Source of the DNA: Hyphomicrobiales bacterium
GTDB taxonomy: Bacteria > Pseudomonadota > Alphaproteobacteria > Rhizobiales > Xanthobacteraceae
Length of the DNA stretch: 5,436 bases
Assembly (NCBI GenBank): GCA_016210825.1
Contig: JACQTM010000087.1
Coordinates: forward strand, 1 to 5,436
Direction of reading: 5' to 3'
Shown here piece by piece: positions 1-5,436 of this stretch. The notes under the pieces are model-generated. The model saw only the letters and a program-made list of their open reading frames with translations, was not told where the DNA came from and did not search any database. Each line of letters begins with the position of its first letter. Within the stretch, counting starts at the first letter, position 1. The position numbers and the translations under genes were made by a program.

Positions 1-794
1 GTGTGAAACATCTCGAGGAATCGATGGGGGTGCTTCTTGTCAACCGCGGCTCGCGCTTCCGCGGATTTACGCCAGAAGGCGAACGCGTGCTCGAATGGGC
101 GCGGCGGATCGTCGGCGACACACGCGCGATGCGCCAGGACATCAACGCGTTGCGCCATGGCTTGACCGGGCGGCTGCGCATCGCGGCGATCCCGACCGCG
201 CTCGCCATGGTGGCGAGCCTAACCACGCCGTTCCGCATGCGGCACCCGAACGTGCAATTCACGATTTGGTCGCGAACCTCGATCGAAGTGCTTGGCCTCT
301 TGGAAAATCTCGAGATCGATGCCGGCATTACCTATCTCGACAACGAGCCGCTCGGGCACGTCAACGCCATTCCGCTTTACCGCGAGCGCTATCGGCTGCT
401 CACCTCGGCGGATGCGCCACTGGGCAATCGCGATACCGTGACTTGGGCGGAAGTGGCGCGGGTGCCGCTTTGCCTGCTCACTCCCGACATGCAGAACCGG
501 CGGATCATCGACGGATTATTGAAAAGCGCCGGCGGCGAATCGCGGCCGACGCTGGAATCCGATTCGATGATCCTGCTGTTCGCCCACGTGCGCACCGGCC
601 GCTGGGCGAGCGTGATGCCGGCGAAGCTCGCCGAAACGCTCGGACTGACGCAGACCATCCGCGCCATTCCAATCGTGGAGCCGGAAGCCGTCCACACCAT
701 GGGTCTCGTTGTGCCGGAGCGCGAGCCGATGACGCCGCTCAATGCCGCGCTCGTCGCCGAGGCGCAGCGCGTGGCACCGATGCTGGATAATTGA
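1..794 (+). CDS. LysR-family transcriptional regulator, 5'-truncated
   Basis: This is a DNA-binding regulator of the LysR type, acting in the cytoplasm, probably on a gene outside the left edge. The reading frame is open to the window edge (first full codon at 3). The GTG at 3-5 is not the true start: the visible protein opens at VKHLEESMGVLLVNRG, which is the end of the winged helix-turn-helix (recognition helix plus wing). About 30-40 N-terminal residues are therefore missing. Next come FTPEGERVLEWARRI, the linker helix (about residues 23-50), and GLTGRLRIAAIPTALA (about 54-69), which opens the periplasmic-binding-protein-like effector domain that runs to the TGA at 792-794. The effector domain looks complete. 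It converges on the GST gene with 55 bp between stops. The wording resembles LysR regulators beside formate dehydrogenase (fds) operons, but that is from memory and no target can be seen here. Family call is firm; effector and regulon are unknown. Confidence 0.9.
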   Translation, partial: VKHLEESMGVLLVNRGSRFRGFTPEGERVLEWARRIVGDTRAMRQDINALRHGLTGRLRIAAIPTALAMVASLTTPFRMRHPNVQFTIWSRTSIEVLGLLENLEIDAGITYLDNEPLGHVNAIPLYRERYRLLTSADAPLGNRDTVTWAEVARVPLCLLTPDMQNRRIIDGLLKSAGGESRPTLESDSMILLFAHVRTGRWASVMPAKLAETLGLTQTIRAIPIVEPEAVHTMGLVVPEREPMTPLNAALVAEAQRVAPMLDN

Positions 795-802
795 ATAGAA
801 GA

Positions 803-841
803 GATTTTCCCTCTCTCGAATGACACAAGAGAGGGAAAATC
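803..841. terminator. Probable bidirectional terminator between convergent genes
   Basis: A perfect 14-bp inverted repeat (803-816 with 828-841, arm GATTTTCCCTCTCT) with an 11-nt loop begins 8 bp after the LysR stop and ends 8 bp before the GST stop. Arms carry A/T at the base and C/G in the middle, so either strand's transcript forms a GGGA-type stem. There is no clean U-run after the stem on the plus strand, and only a loosely U-rich tract (TCTTCTATT) on the minus strand. Termination is inferred from the position and symmetry. Confidence 0.7.
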
Positions 842-849
842 CAACGCTT

Positions 850-1536
850 TCAAGCGACCTTTTGTACGGTGTGCGGGAACATGTGGCGCCGCGCCTCATC
901 GTCCATCTCGGCCTTGAACTTGTGCTTGTCTTTGAGCGCGATGGCGCGCGCCGCCGCGGGCCGCGCCGTGATCTCATCGACAAGCCGCTTCAGGTTCGGA
1001 AATTTCGCCCAGAATTCCTCACCGAGAACCGTCGGGATCAGCCGCGCCCATCCCCACACGTCCATATCGACGATCGTGTAGGTGTCACCGAGCATGTAGC
1101 GGCGCTTTCCGAGGCGCGCGTCGAGAATGCCGTAGTGACGCTGGGCCTCGAAGGCATAACGGTTGATCACGTAAGCGAGCTTCTCCGGCGCATAGTGGCG
1201 GAAATGCACGGACTGGCCGGAATAGGGGCCGACGCCGGTGGCAACGAACATCAGCCACGATAAGAGTTCGGCGCGCGCTTTCGGTGTATTCTCGGTGAGG
1301 AACTTGCCAGTCTTTTCAGCGAGATAGAGCAGGATGGCGTTTGAGTCGAAAACGGTCACGTCACCGTCGACAATAGCCGGAACCTTTGCGTTCGGATTGA
1401 TCGCAAGATAGTCGGGTTTGTGCTGATCGCCCTTGCGGGTGTCGACCGCGATGGGTTCGTACGGCAGGCCTGCCTCTTCGAGGAATAACGCAACCTTCGT
1501 GGGATTGGGTGCTCCGCTATAGTAAAATTTCATCAT
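850..1536 (-). CDS. Glutathione S-transferase, Nu/YfcG-like
   Basis: A cytosolic glutathione S-transferase of 228 residues, normal for the family. The N-terminal thioredoxin-like domain spans about 1-80. It has YYSGAPNPTKVALFLEEAGL at 5-24, where Ser7 and Asn11 sit in the glutathione-activating loop, VPAIV at 52-56 with the cis-proline Pro53, and the D64-S65 pair that holds the gamma-glutamyl group. The helical C-terminal domain follows (about 88-205), with GPYSGQSVHFRHYAP at 103-117, as in YfcG/YghU-type enzymes, and a YTIVDMDVWGW folding-core motif at 153-163. Asn11 matches the catalytic Asn of Nu-class enzymes such as E. coli YfcG, whose neighbouring Thr appears as Ala here, so a disulfide-reductase role is possible but not shown. 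The start is the first of two tandem ATGs (1534-1536, 1531-1533), with GAGG six bases upstream (1543-1546). The open frame continues upstream to 1716, but that part runs into a palindromic repeat and precedes the conserved fold. Substrate unknown; its place beside C1 genes is unexplained. Confidence 0.9.
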   Translation of the reverse strand: MMKFYYSGAPNPTKVALFLEEAGLPYEPIAVDTRKGDQHKPDYLAINPNAKVPAIVDGDVTVFDSNAILLYLAEKTGKFLTENTPKARAELLSWLMFVATGVGPYSGQSVHFRHYAPEKLAYVINRYAFEAQRHYGILDARLGKRRYMLGDTYTIVDMDVWGWARLIPTVLGEEFWAKFPNLKRLVDEITARPAAARAIALKDKHKFKAEMDDEARRHMFPHTVQKVA

Positions 1537-1664
1537 CTTTCGCCTCGTCGTGAAGTAGTGCCCGGCTGTTTGGCTGCCGATTAATCGCCGGCGCAATGCA
1601 TATGCCAGAAGCATACCGGCGACGAATGACAATCGCTTGAACGCTCGCGCGATTTGATATTCAC
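1537..1664. other. Spacer upstream of the GST gene, no confident promoter
   Basis: This 128-bp stretch lies between the GST start and palindromic element copy 1. Beyond the GAGG ribosome-binding site at 1543-1546 nothing is assigned. On the minus strand a TTGTCA hexamer and a downstream CATATG-containing A/T patch are visible, but they are about 22 bp apart, too far for a standard sigma70 promoter. The GST may therefore have its own promoter of another type or be read through from fhs. Confidence 0.4.
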
Positions 1665-1768
1665 GTCGTCCCCGCGAAAGCGGGGACCCATACGCCGTGG
1701 CTTCCCGATAAGTCAATGGCTATGGGTCCCGGCTCGCGCGCCACTTCGTGGCGCTTGGCCGGGACGAC
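1665..1768. repeat. Palindromic intergenic element, copy 1 (cloverleaf-like)
   Basis: A compound palindrome starting 9 bp downstream of the fhs stop. Outer arms GTCGTCCC (1665-1672) and GGGACGAC (1761-1768) can close a structure holding three hairpins. One is GTCCCCGC/GCGGGGAC (1668-1675, 1680-1687) with a GAAA loop. The second is GGGACCCATA/TATGGGTCCC (1683-1692, 1721-1730). The third is GCGCCAC/GTGGCGC (1738-1744, 1748-1754) with a TTC loop. The outer arms and the first two hairpins share bases, so they are alternative folds. It has the same plan and the same 16-bp core as copy 2, consistent with a REP/MITE-like family common in Rhizobiales. It may also end or protect the fhs transcript; there is no U-tract. 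Confidence 0.75.
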
Positions 1769-1777
1769 AGTGTTTGC

Positions 1778-3475
1778 CTAGAACAGCCCGACGATCTTGC
1801 CCTCGGCGTTGACGTCGATGGAGTCCGCGGCTGGCACACGCGGCAAGCCTGGCATGGTCATGATCTCGCCGCAGATCGCCACGATGAACTCGGCACCGGC
1901 CGACAACCGCACCTCGCGTACATTGACCATGTGATCGTTCGGCGCGCCTTTGGTGTCCGCGCTGGTGGTGAAGCTGTACTGCGTCTTGGCGATGCAAACC
2001 GGCAATTTGCCGTAACCCATGGTCTCGAATTGCACGAGCTGATCGCGCACCGACTTATCAGCGGAAATGTCCTTCGCCCGGTAGATTTCCTTGGCAATGG
2101 TGCGGATCTTTTCCAACAGCGGCATCTCATCGGGATAAAGATACTTCAGTTTGCTCTTGCCCGACTCGACCGCCTTGACGACAGCGTGCGCGACATTGGC
2201 CGCGCCCTTGCCGCCTTCCGCCCAGTGATCGGCCATCAGCGCCTCGACGCCAAGCTTGGCGCAGGTCTTTTTCACCAGTTCGATTTCAGCCGGCGTGTCG
2301 GCGCTGAAGCGATTGAGGGAGACGATCGGCACGATCCCGAATTTCTGTACGTTCTCAACGTGCCGCTGCAGGTTCGCCATTCCGGCTTCGAGGGCTTTGA
2401 GGTTTTCGGTTTTCAAATCCTCTTTCTTGACGCCGCCATGCATCTTCAGCGCGCGAATGGTCGCGACCAGCACCATGCAATCGGGCGCGAGCCCGGTCTT
2501 GCGGCACTTGATGTCGAAAAACTTCTCGCCGCCGAGATCGGCGCCGAAGCCCGCTTCGGTCACCACATAATCGCACAGCTTGAGCGCCGTCGTCGTCGCT
2601 AGCACCGAGTTACAGCCGTGCGCGATATTGGCGAACGGGCCGCCATGGATGAAGGCCGGCGTGCCTTCGAGCGTCTGCACCAAGTTGGGCATGAGCGCGT
2701 CTTTGAGCAATGCGGTCATCGGCCCATGCGCCTTCAACTCGCCGGCGCGCACCGGTTTTCTGTCGCGCGTATAGCCGACGATGATGTTGGCAAGCCGCTT
2801 TTTCAGGTCGTCGACGCTGCTCGCAAGGCAGAAAATCGCCATCACTTCCGAGGCGACCGTGATGTCGAAGCCGTCCTCGCGCGGGAAGCCGTTGGCGACG
2901 CCGCCGAGCGAGGATACGATCGATCGCAGCGCGCGCTCGTTCATGTCAATCGCGCGACGCCACGTGATGCGGCGAGGATCGATCCCGAGCGAATTACCCC
3001 AGTAAATGTGGTTGTCGATCAGCGCGCACAAAAGATTATTCGCGGTGCCGATGGCGTGGAAATCGCCGGTGAAGTGGAGATTAATGTCCTCCATTGGCAC
3101 CACTTGCGCGTAACCACCGCCGGCAGCGCCGCCCTTGACGCCGAAGCACGGGCCGAGCGAGGGCTCGCGCAGACAGAGCATCGCTTTCTTGCCGATCTGA
3201 TTGAGCGCATCGGTCAGGCCTACCGTGGTCGTGGTCTTACCCTCGCCCGCCGGCGTTGGCGTGATTGCCGAGACCAGGATCAGCTTGCCGTTCGGCCGAT
3301 TTCTGAGCGACTTGATATAGTCCATCGACACCTTGGCCTTGTAATGACCGTAAGGCTCGAGGTTTTCGGGCCCGATGCCGAGCTTCTCGCGCGCGATGTC
3401 GATGATTGGGCGCATCTTCGCGGCTTGCGCGATTGCAATGTCAGATTTTGGATTTTGATGCTGCGAGGCAGGCAT
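1778..3475 (-). CDS. fhs: Formate-tetrahydrofolate ligase
   Basis: A cytosolic enzyme (EC 6.3.4.3, also called FtfL) that makes 10-formyl-tetrahydrofolate from formate, ATP and tetrahydrofolate, through formyl phosphate. It has 565 residues, close to the usual 555-560. The P-loop PAGEGKTT is at 75-82 (Lys80). CLREPSLGP at 101-109 carries the Arg/Glu used in formyl-phosphate handling. Both family signatures are intact: GVKGGAAGGGY at 112-122 and VATIRALKMHGG at 337-348. HFTGDFHAI at 134-142 and TEAGFGADLGGEKF at 306-319 are also conserved, and the protein ends in the typical IVGLF. No key residue appears lost, so it should be active. The chosen ATG (3473-3475) has AAGGAAG eight bases upstream and leaves only ten residues before the conserved SDI. 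An in-frame ATG at 3512-3514 would add 13 residues. Being next to frc, it probably assimilates formate released from oxalate. The tag TAG stop is at 1778-1780. Confidence 0.97.
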   Translation of the reverse strand: MPASQHQNPKSDIAIAQAAKMRPIIDIAREKLGIGPENLEPYGHYKAKVSMDYIKSLRNRPNGKLILVSAITPTPAGEGKTTTTVGLTDALNQIGKKAMLCLREPSLGPCFGVKGGAAGGGYAQVVPMEDINLHFTGDFHAIGTANNLLCALIDNHIYWGNSLGIDPRRITWRRAIDMNERALRSIVSSLGGVANGFPREDGFDITVASEVMAIFCLASSVDDLKKRLANIIVGYTRDRKPVRAGELKAHGPMTALLKDALMPNLVQTLEGTPAFIHGGPFANIAHGCNSVLATTTALKLCDYVVTEAGFGADLGGEKFFDIKCRKTGLAPDCMVLVATIRALKMHGGVKKEDLKTENLKALEAGMANLQRHVENVQKFGIVPIVSLNRFSADTPAEIELVKKTCAKLGVEALMADHWAEGGKGAANVAHAVVKAVESGKSKLKYLYPDEMPLLEKIRTIAKEIYRAKDISADKSVRDQLVQFETMGYGKLPVCIAKTQYSFTTSADTKGAPNDHMVNVREVRLSAGAEFIVAICGEIMTMPGLPRVPAADSIDVNAEGKIVGLF

Positions 3476-3483
3476 CGCGGCGT

Positions 3484-3490
3484 CTTCCTT
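3484..3490 (-). promoter_or_regulatory. Ribosome-binding site supporting the preferred fhs start
   Basis: On the minus strand this reads AAGGAAG, eight bases before the ATG at 3473-3475. The match to the anti-Shine-Dalgarno sequence and the spacing are good, which favours the shorter fhs protein. The competing site for the upstream ATG is listed separately. Confidence 0.6.
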
Positions 3491-3510
3491 GCGTTGCAGA
3501 CTGGCGGGCG

Positions 3511-3523
3511 TCATGCGAACCTC
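3511..3523 (-). promoter_or_regulatory. ATGA stop/start overlap and alternative fhs start
   Basis: The formyltransferase-like gene ends in TGA (3511-3513), which overlaps an in-frame fhs ATG (3512-3514) as ATGA. A GAGG (3520-3523) lies five bases upstream of that ATG. Starting here would give fhs a 13-residue N-terminal extension (MTPASLQRKEDAA) and allow ribosomes finishing the upstream gene to restart directly. Either start places fhs in tight coupling with its neighbour. Which one is used cannot be settled from sequence alone. Confidence 0.5.
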
Positions 3524-4440
3524 GTACCGATTGCGAGTTTGGTTGTGGCGGCGAATTCCCCGGCTGAAACTTTTGGCCCCTCGGCCGTCTTGACGCGCAG
3601 CACCTTGATACGGCCGTCGGCACAGACCACGGTGAATCCGTCGGCGTCGACGGCGGCGATCTCGCCCATCTTCCCGCCGATGCCCTTTGGATCGATCGCG
3701 GGTAACGGCTTCGATTCGAAAATCTGCAGCTTCTGTCCGCTCAATGTTGTCCAGGCGCCGGGTGCCGGATTGCAGCCGCGGATCAGGTTGTGGATCTGCT
3801 TCCACGGCTTGCCCCAATCGATGCGGGCATTGTCTGCGGTGCAGCGGCCCTCGTAGGTTGCCAGGCCGTGGTCTTGCTTCACACGTGGCGCCTTGCCTGC
3901 TTTCACCAGGTCCACCGATTCCAGCATCGCCTCAACACCCATCGGAAACAGGCGGTCGAAATAGACGCTGCCGAGCGAGTCATCGGGACTGATCTTGGTT
4001 TTCTTCTGCAGCAGCACATCGCCGGTATCGAGCCCGTTGTCCGGCCAGAAGATCGAGAGGCCGGTTTCCGTGTCGCCCTGAATAATTGGCCAGTTTATCG
4101 CGCTTGGTCCGCGATATTTAGGCAAGAGCGACGGATGATACTGGATCGAGCCCTTGGTCGGAATGTTGAGGAAGTCTTCCGGAACGAACAGCGTCACGAA
4201 CGCCATCACCTGCAGGTCGGGCTTGAGCGCCTTGAACTCCGCCCAGACTTCCGGCTTGCGGTAGGACTCCGGCTGATGAATAGGCAGACCCGCGGCAATC
4301 GCCGCTTCCTTCAGCGGATCGGCTTTCTGGCCAGCCTTTTCCGGCGCGGCATAGACGGCGACCACGTTGTCGCCGCGCTTGAGCAGCGCTTCGAGCACGG
4401 CCTTGCCGAAAGCCTGCTGGCCATGAACGACGATACGCAT
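3511..4440 (-). CDS. Stand-alone formyltransferase / 10-formyl-THF hydrolase-like protein
   Basis: A 309-residue cytosolic protein of the formyltransferase fold. The Rossmann-like N-terminal domain (about 1-195) starts MRIVVHGQQAFGKAVL. The folate/formyl motif YHPSLLPKYRGPSAINWPI is at 101-119 and GLDTGDVLLQ at 136-145, giving catalytic His102 and Asp138. An FMT-C-like domain follows (about 203-309). HPSLLP..RG.SAINW, SIFW.D.GLDTGD, ATYEG and IHN.IRG.....GAWT look closer to the hydrolase domain of ALDH1L (10-formyl-THF dehydrogenase) than to housekeeping methionyl-tRNA formyltransferase. The ALDH1L carrier and aldehyde dehydrogenase domains are absent, as is the ACT domain of PurU. Position 100, two before the catalytic His, is Gln; Fmt and PurN have Asn there and ALDH1L1, as I recall, Ile. 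The start ATG (4438-4440) has GGGAGAAG seven bases upstream; the longer frame to 4479 begins inside a repeat. It likely acts on 10-formyl-THF; the exact reaction is open. Databases may call it Fmt. Confidence 0.88.
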   Translation of the reverse strand: MRIVVHGQQAFGKAVLEALLKRGDNVVAVYAAPEKAGQKADPLKEAAIAAGLPIHQPESYRKPEVWAEFKALKPDLQVMAFVTLFVPEDFLNIPTKGSIQYHPSLLPKYRGPSAINWPIIQGDTETGLSIFWPDNGLDTGDVLLQKKTKISPDDSLGSVYFDRLFPMGVEAMLESVDLVKAGKAPRVKQDHGLATYEGRCTADNARIDWGKPWKQIHNLIRGCNPAPGAWTTLSGQKLQIFESKPLPAIDPKGIGGKMGEIAAVDADGFTVVCADGRIKVLRVKTAEGPKVSAGEFAATTKLAIGTRFA

Positions 4441-4447
4441 TTTGGTA

Positions 4448-4455
4448 CTTCTCCC
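4448..4455 (-). promoter_or_regulatory. Ribosome-binding site of the formyltransferase-like gene
   Basis: On the minus strand this reads GGGAGAAG, seven bases before the ATG at 4438-4440, inside a purine-rich leader between the gene and palindromic element copy 2. It decides the start against the in-frame ATG at 4477-4479, which lies inside the palindrome and would add a basic 13-residue stretch. Confidence 0.65.
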
Positions 4456-4474
4456 GCTTTTCTTCTTCTGCCTC

Positions 4475-4556
4475 GTCATGCCCCGCGAAAGCGGGGCATC
4501 CAGTAATCACCAGTCGTGAGTGGATACTGGATCGCCCGGCTAAACCGAGCGATGAC
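4475..4556. repeat. Palindromic intergenic element, copy 2 (cloverleaf-like)
   Basis: This element fills most of the 123-bp gap between frc and the formyltransferase-like gene. Outer arms are GTCAT (4475-4479) and ATGAC (4552-4556). Inside are three hairpins. The first is ATGCCCCGC/GCGGGGCAT (4478-4486, 4491-4499) with a GAAA loop. The second is ATCCAGTA/TACTGGAT (4498-4505, 4525-4532), with an inner TCAC/GTGA stem. The third is TCGCCCGG/CCGAGCGA (4532-4539, 4545-4552) with one mismatch. The core ccccgcgaaagcgggg is identical to copy 1 and in the same orientation. As RNA within an operon it could pause or stabilise the transcript downstream of frc. Confidence 0.8.
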
Positions 4557-4563
4557 CGACCTA

Positions 4564-5436
4564 TCAATCGCCTCCGCCGCCCTTCGCCGCGGTGCTAAGC
4601 GCGCCGGAATTCTTGATCTCGGCGATTGCTTTCTTGTCGAAGCCGAGTACGTCTTTCAGAATTTCGTCGGTGTGCTCGCCGAGCAACGGCGAACGCCTCA
4701 CTTGCGAAATACTGTCCGACAGTTTTATCGGATTTCCGACGGTCAGATACTTGCCGCGCGTCGGGTGATCAACCTCGACCACGGTGCCGGTCTTGCGCAG
4801 CGACGGCTCCTCGGCGATCTCCTTCATCGACAGGATTGGGCCGACCGGGATATCGACGGCGTTGCAAATCTCCATGACCTCGAACTTGGTCTTGGTCATG
4901 GTCCATTGCTCGATACGCGCGAAGATGGCTTTCAGCTTCGGCAGCCGAGCCTTCGGCGTGGCGTATTCCGGATCGGTTTTCCAGGTTGGCTCCCCAATCT
5001 GGTCGCAGATCGCGCCCCAGACCGGCGCCTGCGTGATGAAATAGACGTAGGCATCAGGATCCTTCTCCCAGCCTTTGCATTTGAGAATCCAGCCGGGCTG
5101 GCCGCCACCGGAATCGTTGCCGGCGCGCGGCACAGAAACCCCGAACGGAATGCCCTCGCTGTGCTGGCTGTATTCTGTGAGCGGCCCTTTCGCGATACGC
5201 TGCTGGTCGCGCAACTTGACGCGGCAAAGGTTGAGCACGCCGTCCTGCATCGCGACGAGTACCTTCTGCCCGCGGCCGGTGCGATTGCGCTGGTAAAGCG
5301 CGCTATCGATGCCAAGCCCGAGATGCAGGCCCGTGCCGGAATCGCCGATTTGCGAGCCGGTGACGAGCGGCGGCCCGTCGCGAAAGCCGGTGGTGGACGC
5401 CGAGCCGCCGGCGCATTGCGCCACGTTTTCGTAAAC
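4564..5436 (-). CDS. frc: Formyl-CoA:oxalate CoA-transferase, 5'-truncated
   Basis: A class III CoA-transferase (CaiB/BaiF family, EC 2.8.3.16) that moves CoA from formyl-CoA to oxalate, releasing formate and supplying oxalyl-CoA to oxalyl-CoA decarboxylase in the cytosol. The frame is open through the right edge (VYENVAQCAGG at the edge). 290 residues are visible, against about 425-430 in the family, so about 135 N-terminal residues lie outside. The catalytic Asp, equivalent to Asp169 of the Oxalobacter enzyme, is in TGSQIGDSGTGLH (codon 5341-5343). Other Frc marks are AMQDGVLNLCRVKLRDQQR, the active-site loop SGGGQ followed by PGW (loop codons 5098-5112), LKCKGWE, YVYFITQAPVW and SPLLGEHTDEILKDVLG. 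The Oxalobacter loop is GGGGQ; Ser at its first position also occurs, as I recall, in Bradyrhizobium Frc. The ATG at 5422-5424 is not a start, since it reads the GTG GCG...region out of place and conserved sequence continues upstream. It leads the frc-formyltransferase-fhs group. Stop TGA at 4564-4566. Confidence 0.95.
   Translation of the reverse strand, partial: VYENVAQCAGGSASTTGFRDGPPLVTGSQIGDSGTGLHLGLGIDSALYQRNRTGRGQKVLVAMQDGVLNLCRVKLRDQQRIAKGPLTEYSQHSEGIPFGVSVPRAGNDSGGGQPGWILKCKGWEKDPDAYVYFITQAPVWGAICDQIGEPTWKTDPEYATPKARLPKLKAIFARIEQWTMTKTKFEVMEICNAVDIPVGPILSMKEIAEEPSLRKTGTVVEVDHPTRGKYLTVGNPIKLSDSISQVRRSPLLGEHTDEILKDVLGFDKKAIAEIKNSGALSTAAKGGGGD

Noticed and set aside
389..983. Minus-strand frames opposite the LysR gene
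   Set aside because: They are antisense shadows of a clear LysR coding region and cross the terminator stem, with no recognisable domain.
1537..1716. 60-codon N-terminal extension of the GST
   Set aside because: It precedes the conserved thioredoxin-fold start, runs through the palindromic element, and the ATG pair at 1531-1536 has its own GAGG site.
3476..3817. Upstream in-frame extension of fhs (114 further codons)
   Set aside because: It overlaps the end of the formyltransferase-like gene in another frame and reads as Arg-rich low-complexity sequence. Only the ATG at 3512-3514 is kept as an alternative start.
2618..3856. A 412-codon open frame on the plus strand opposite fhs
   Set aside because: It lies wholly antisense to an intact fhs with both family signatures, is Arg/Ala/Asp-rich, has no recognisable domain, and arises from high GC at third codon positions.
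4441..4479. 13-codon N-terminal extension of the formyltransferase-like gene
   Set aside because: Its ATG is inside palindromic element copy 2, the added residues are basic and unlike the family, and a good ribosome-binding site precedes the ATG at 4440.
4475..4556. tRNA-like gene, because the palindrome can fold as a cloverleaf
   Set aside because: It lacks the tRNA conserved bases (no TTCRA T-arm, no D-arm GG) and matches the intergenic repeat family seen again at 1665-1768.
4118..4567. 149-codon minus-strand frame spanning the spacer between frc and the formyltransferase-like gene
   Set aside because: It crosses the whole palindromic repeat and then shadows the formyltransferase-like gene in another frame, with no family resemblance.

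Overview
The window is high-GC, densely coded chromosomal DNA that reads like a member of the Rhizobiales (Bradyrhizobium/Rhodopseudomonas/Afipia-like Alphaproteobacteria). Two things point there. The formyl-CoA transferase wording (YENVAQCAGG, SGGGQPGW, a PTRGKYLTVGNPIKLSDS-type C-terminus) matches the Bradyrhizobium form as I remember it. The intergenic spacers also carry GC-rich palindromic elements (core ccccgcgaaagcgggg) of a kind common in those genomes. No tRNA, rRNA, insertion sequence, phage gene or CRISPR array was seen.

Layout. 1-794 (+) is the 3' part of a LysR-family regulator cut by the left edge. 803-841 is a perfect 14-bp inverted repeat between convergent genes, probably a two-way terminator. 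850-1536 (-) is a complete glutathione S-transferase of the bacterial Nu/YfcG-like type. 1537-1777 is a spacer holding palindromic element copy 1. 1778-3475 (-) is a complete formate-tetrahydrofolate ligase (fhs/ftfL). 3511-4440 (-) is a stand-alone formyltransferase/hydrolase resembling the N-terminal domain of ALDH1L (10-formyl-THF dehydrogenase). 4441-4563 is a spacer with palindromic element copy 2. 4564-5436 (-) is the C-terminal two thirds of formyl-CoA:oxalate CoA-transferase (frc), cut by the right edge.

How the genes work together. frc, the formyltransferase-like gene and fhs lie on one strand in that order and look like one transcription unit for oxalate-derived one-carbon metabolism. 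Frc moves CoA from formyl-CoA to oxalate, giving oxalyl-CoA and formate. Oxalyl-CoA decarboxylase (oxc), expected just outside the window, regenerates formyl-CoA. Fhs spends ATP to load the formate onto tetrahydrofolate. The gene between them has the formyl-handling fold and the His/Asp catalytic pair but carries Gln where related enzymes have Asn or, in ALDH1L1, Ile. It is the least understood part of the window: it may release formate from 10-formyl-THF, or possibly move a formyl group between carriers. The GST follows fhs on the same strand after 241 bp and its link to the pathway is unproven. The LysR regulator resembles those found beside NAD-dependent formate dehydrogenase operons, which would fit a formate theme, but its target lies outside the window.
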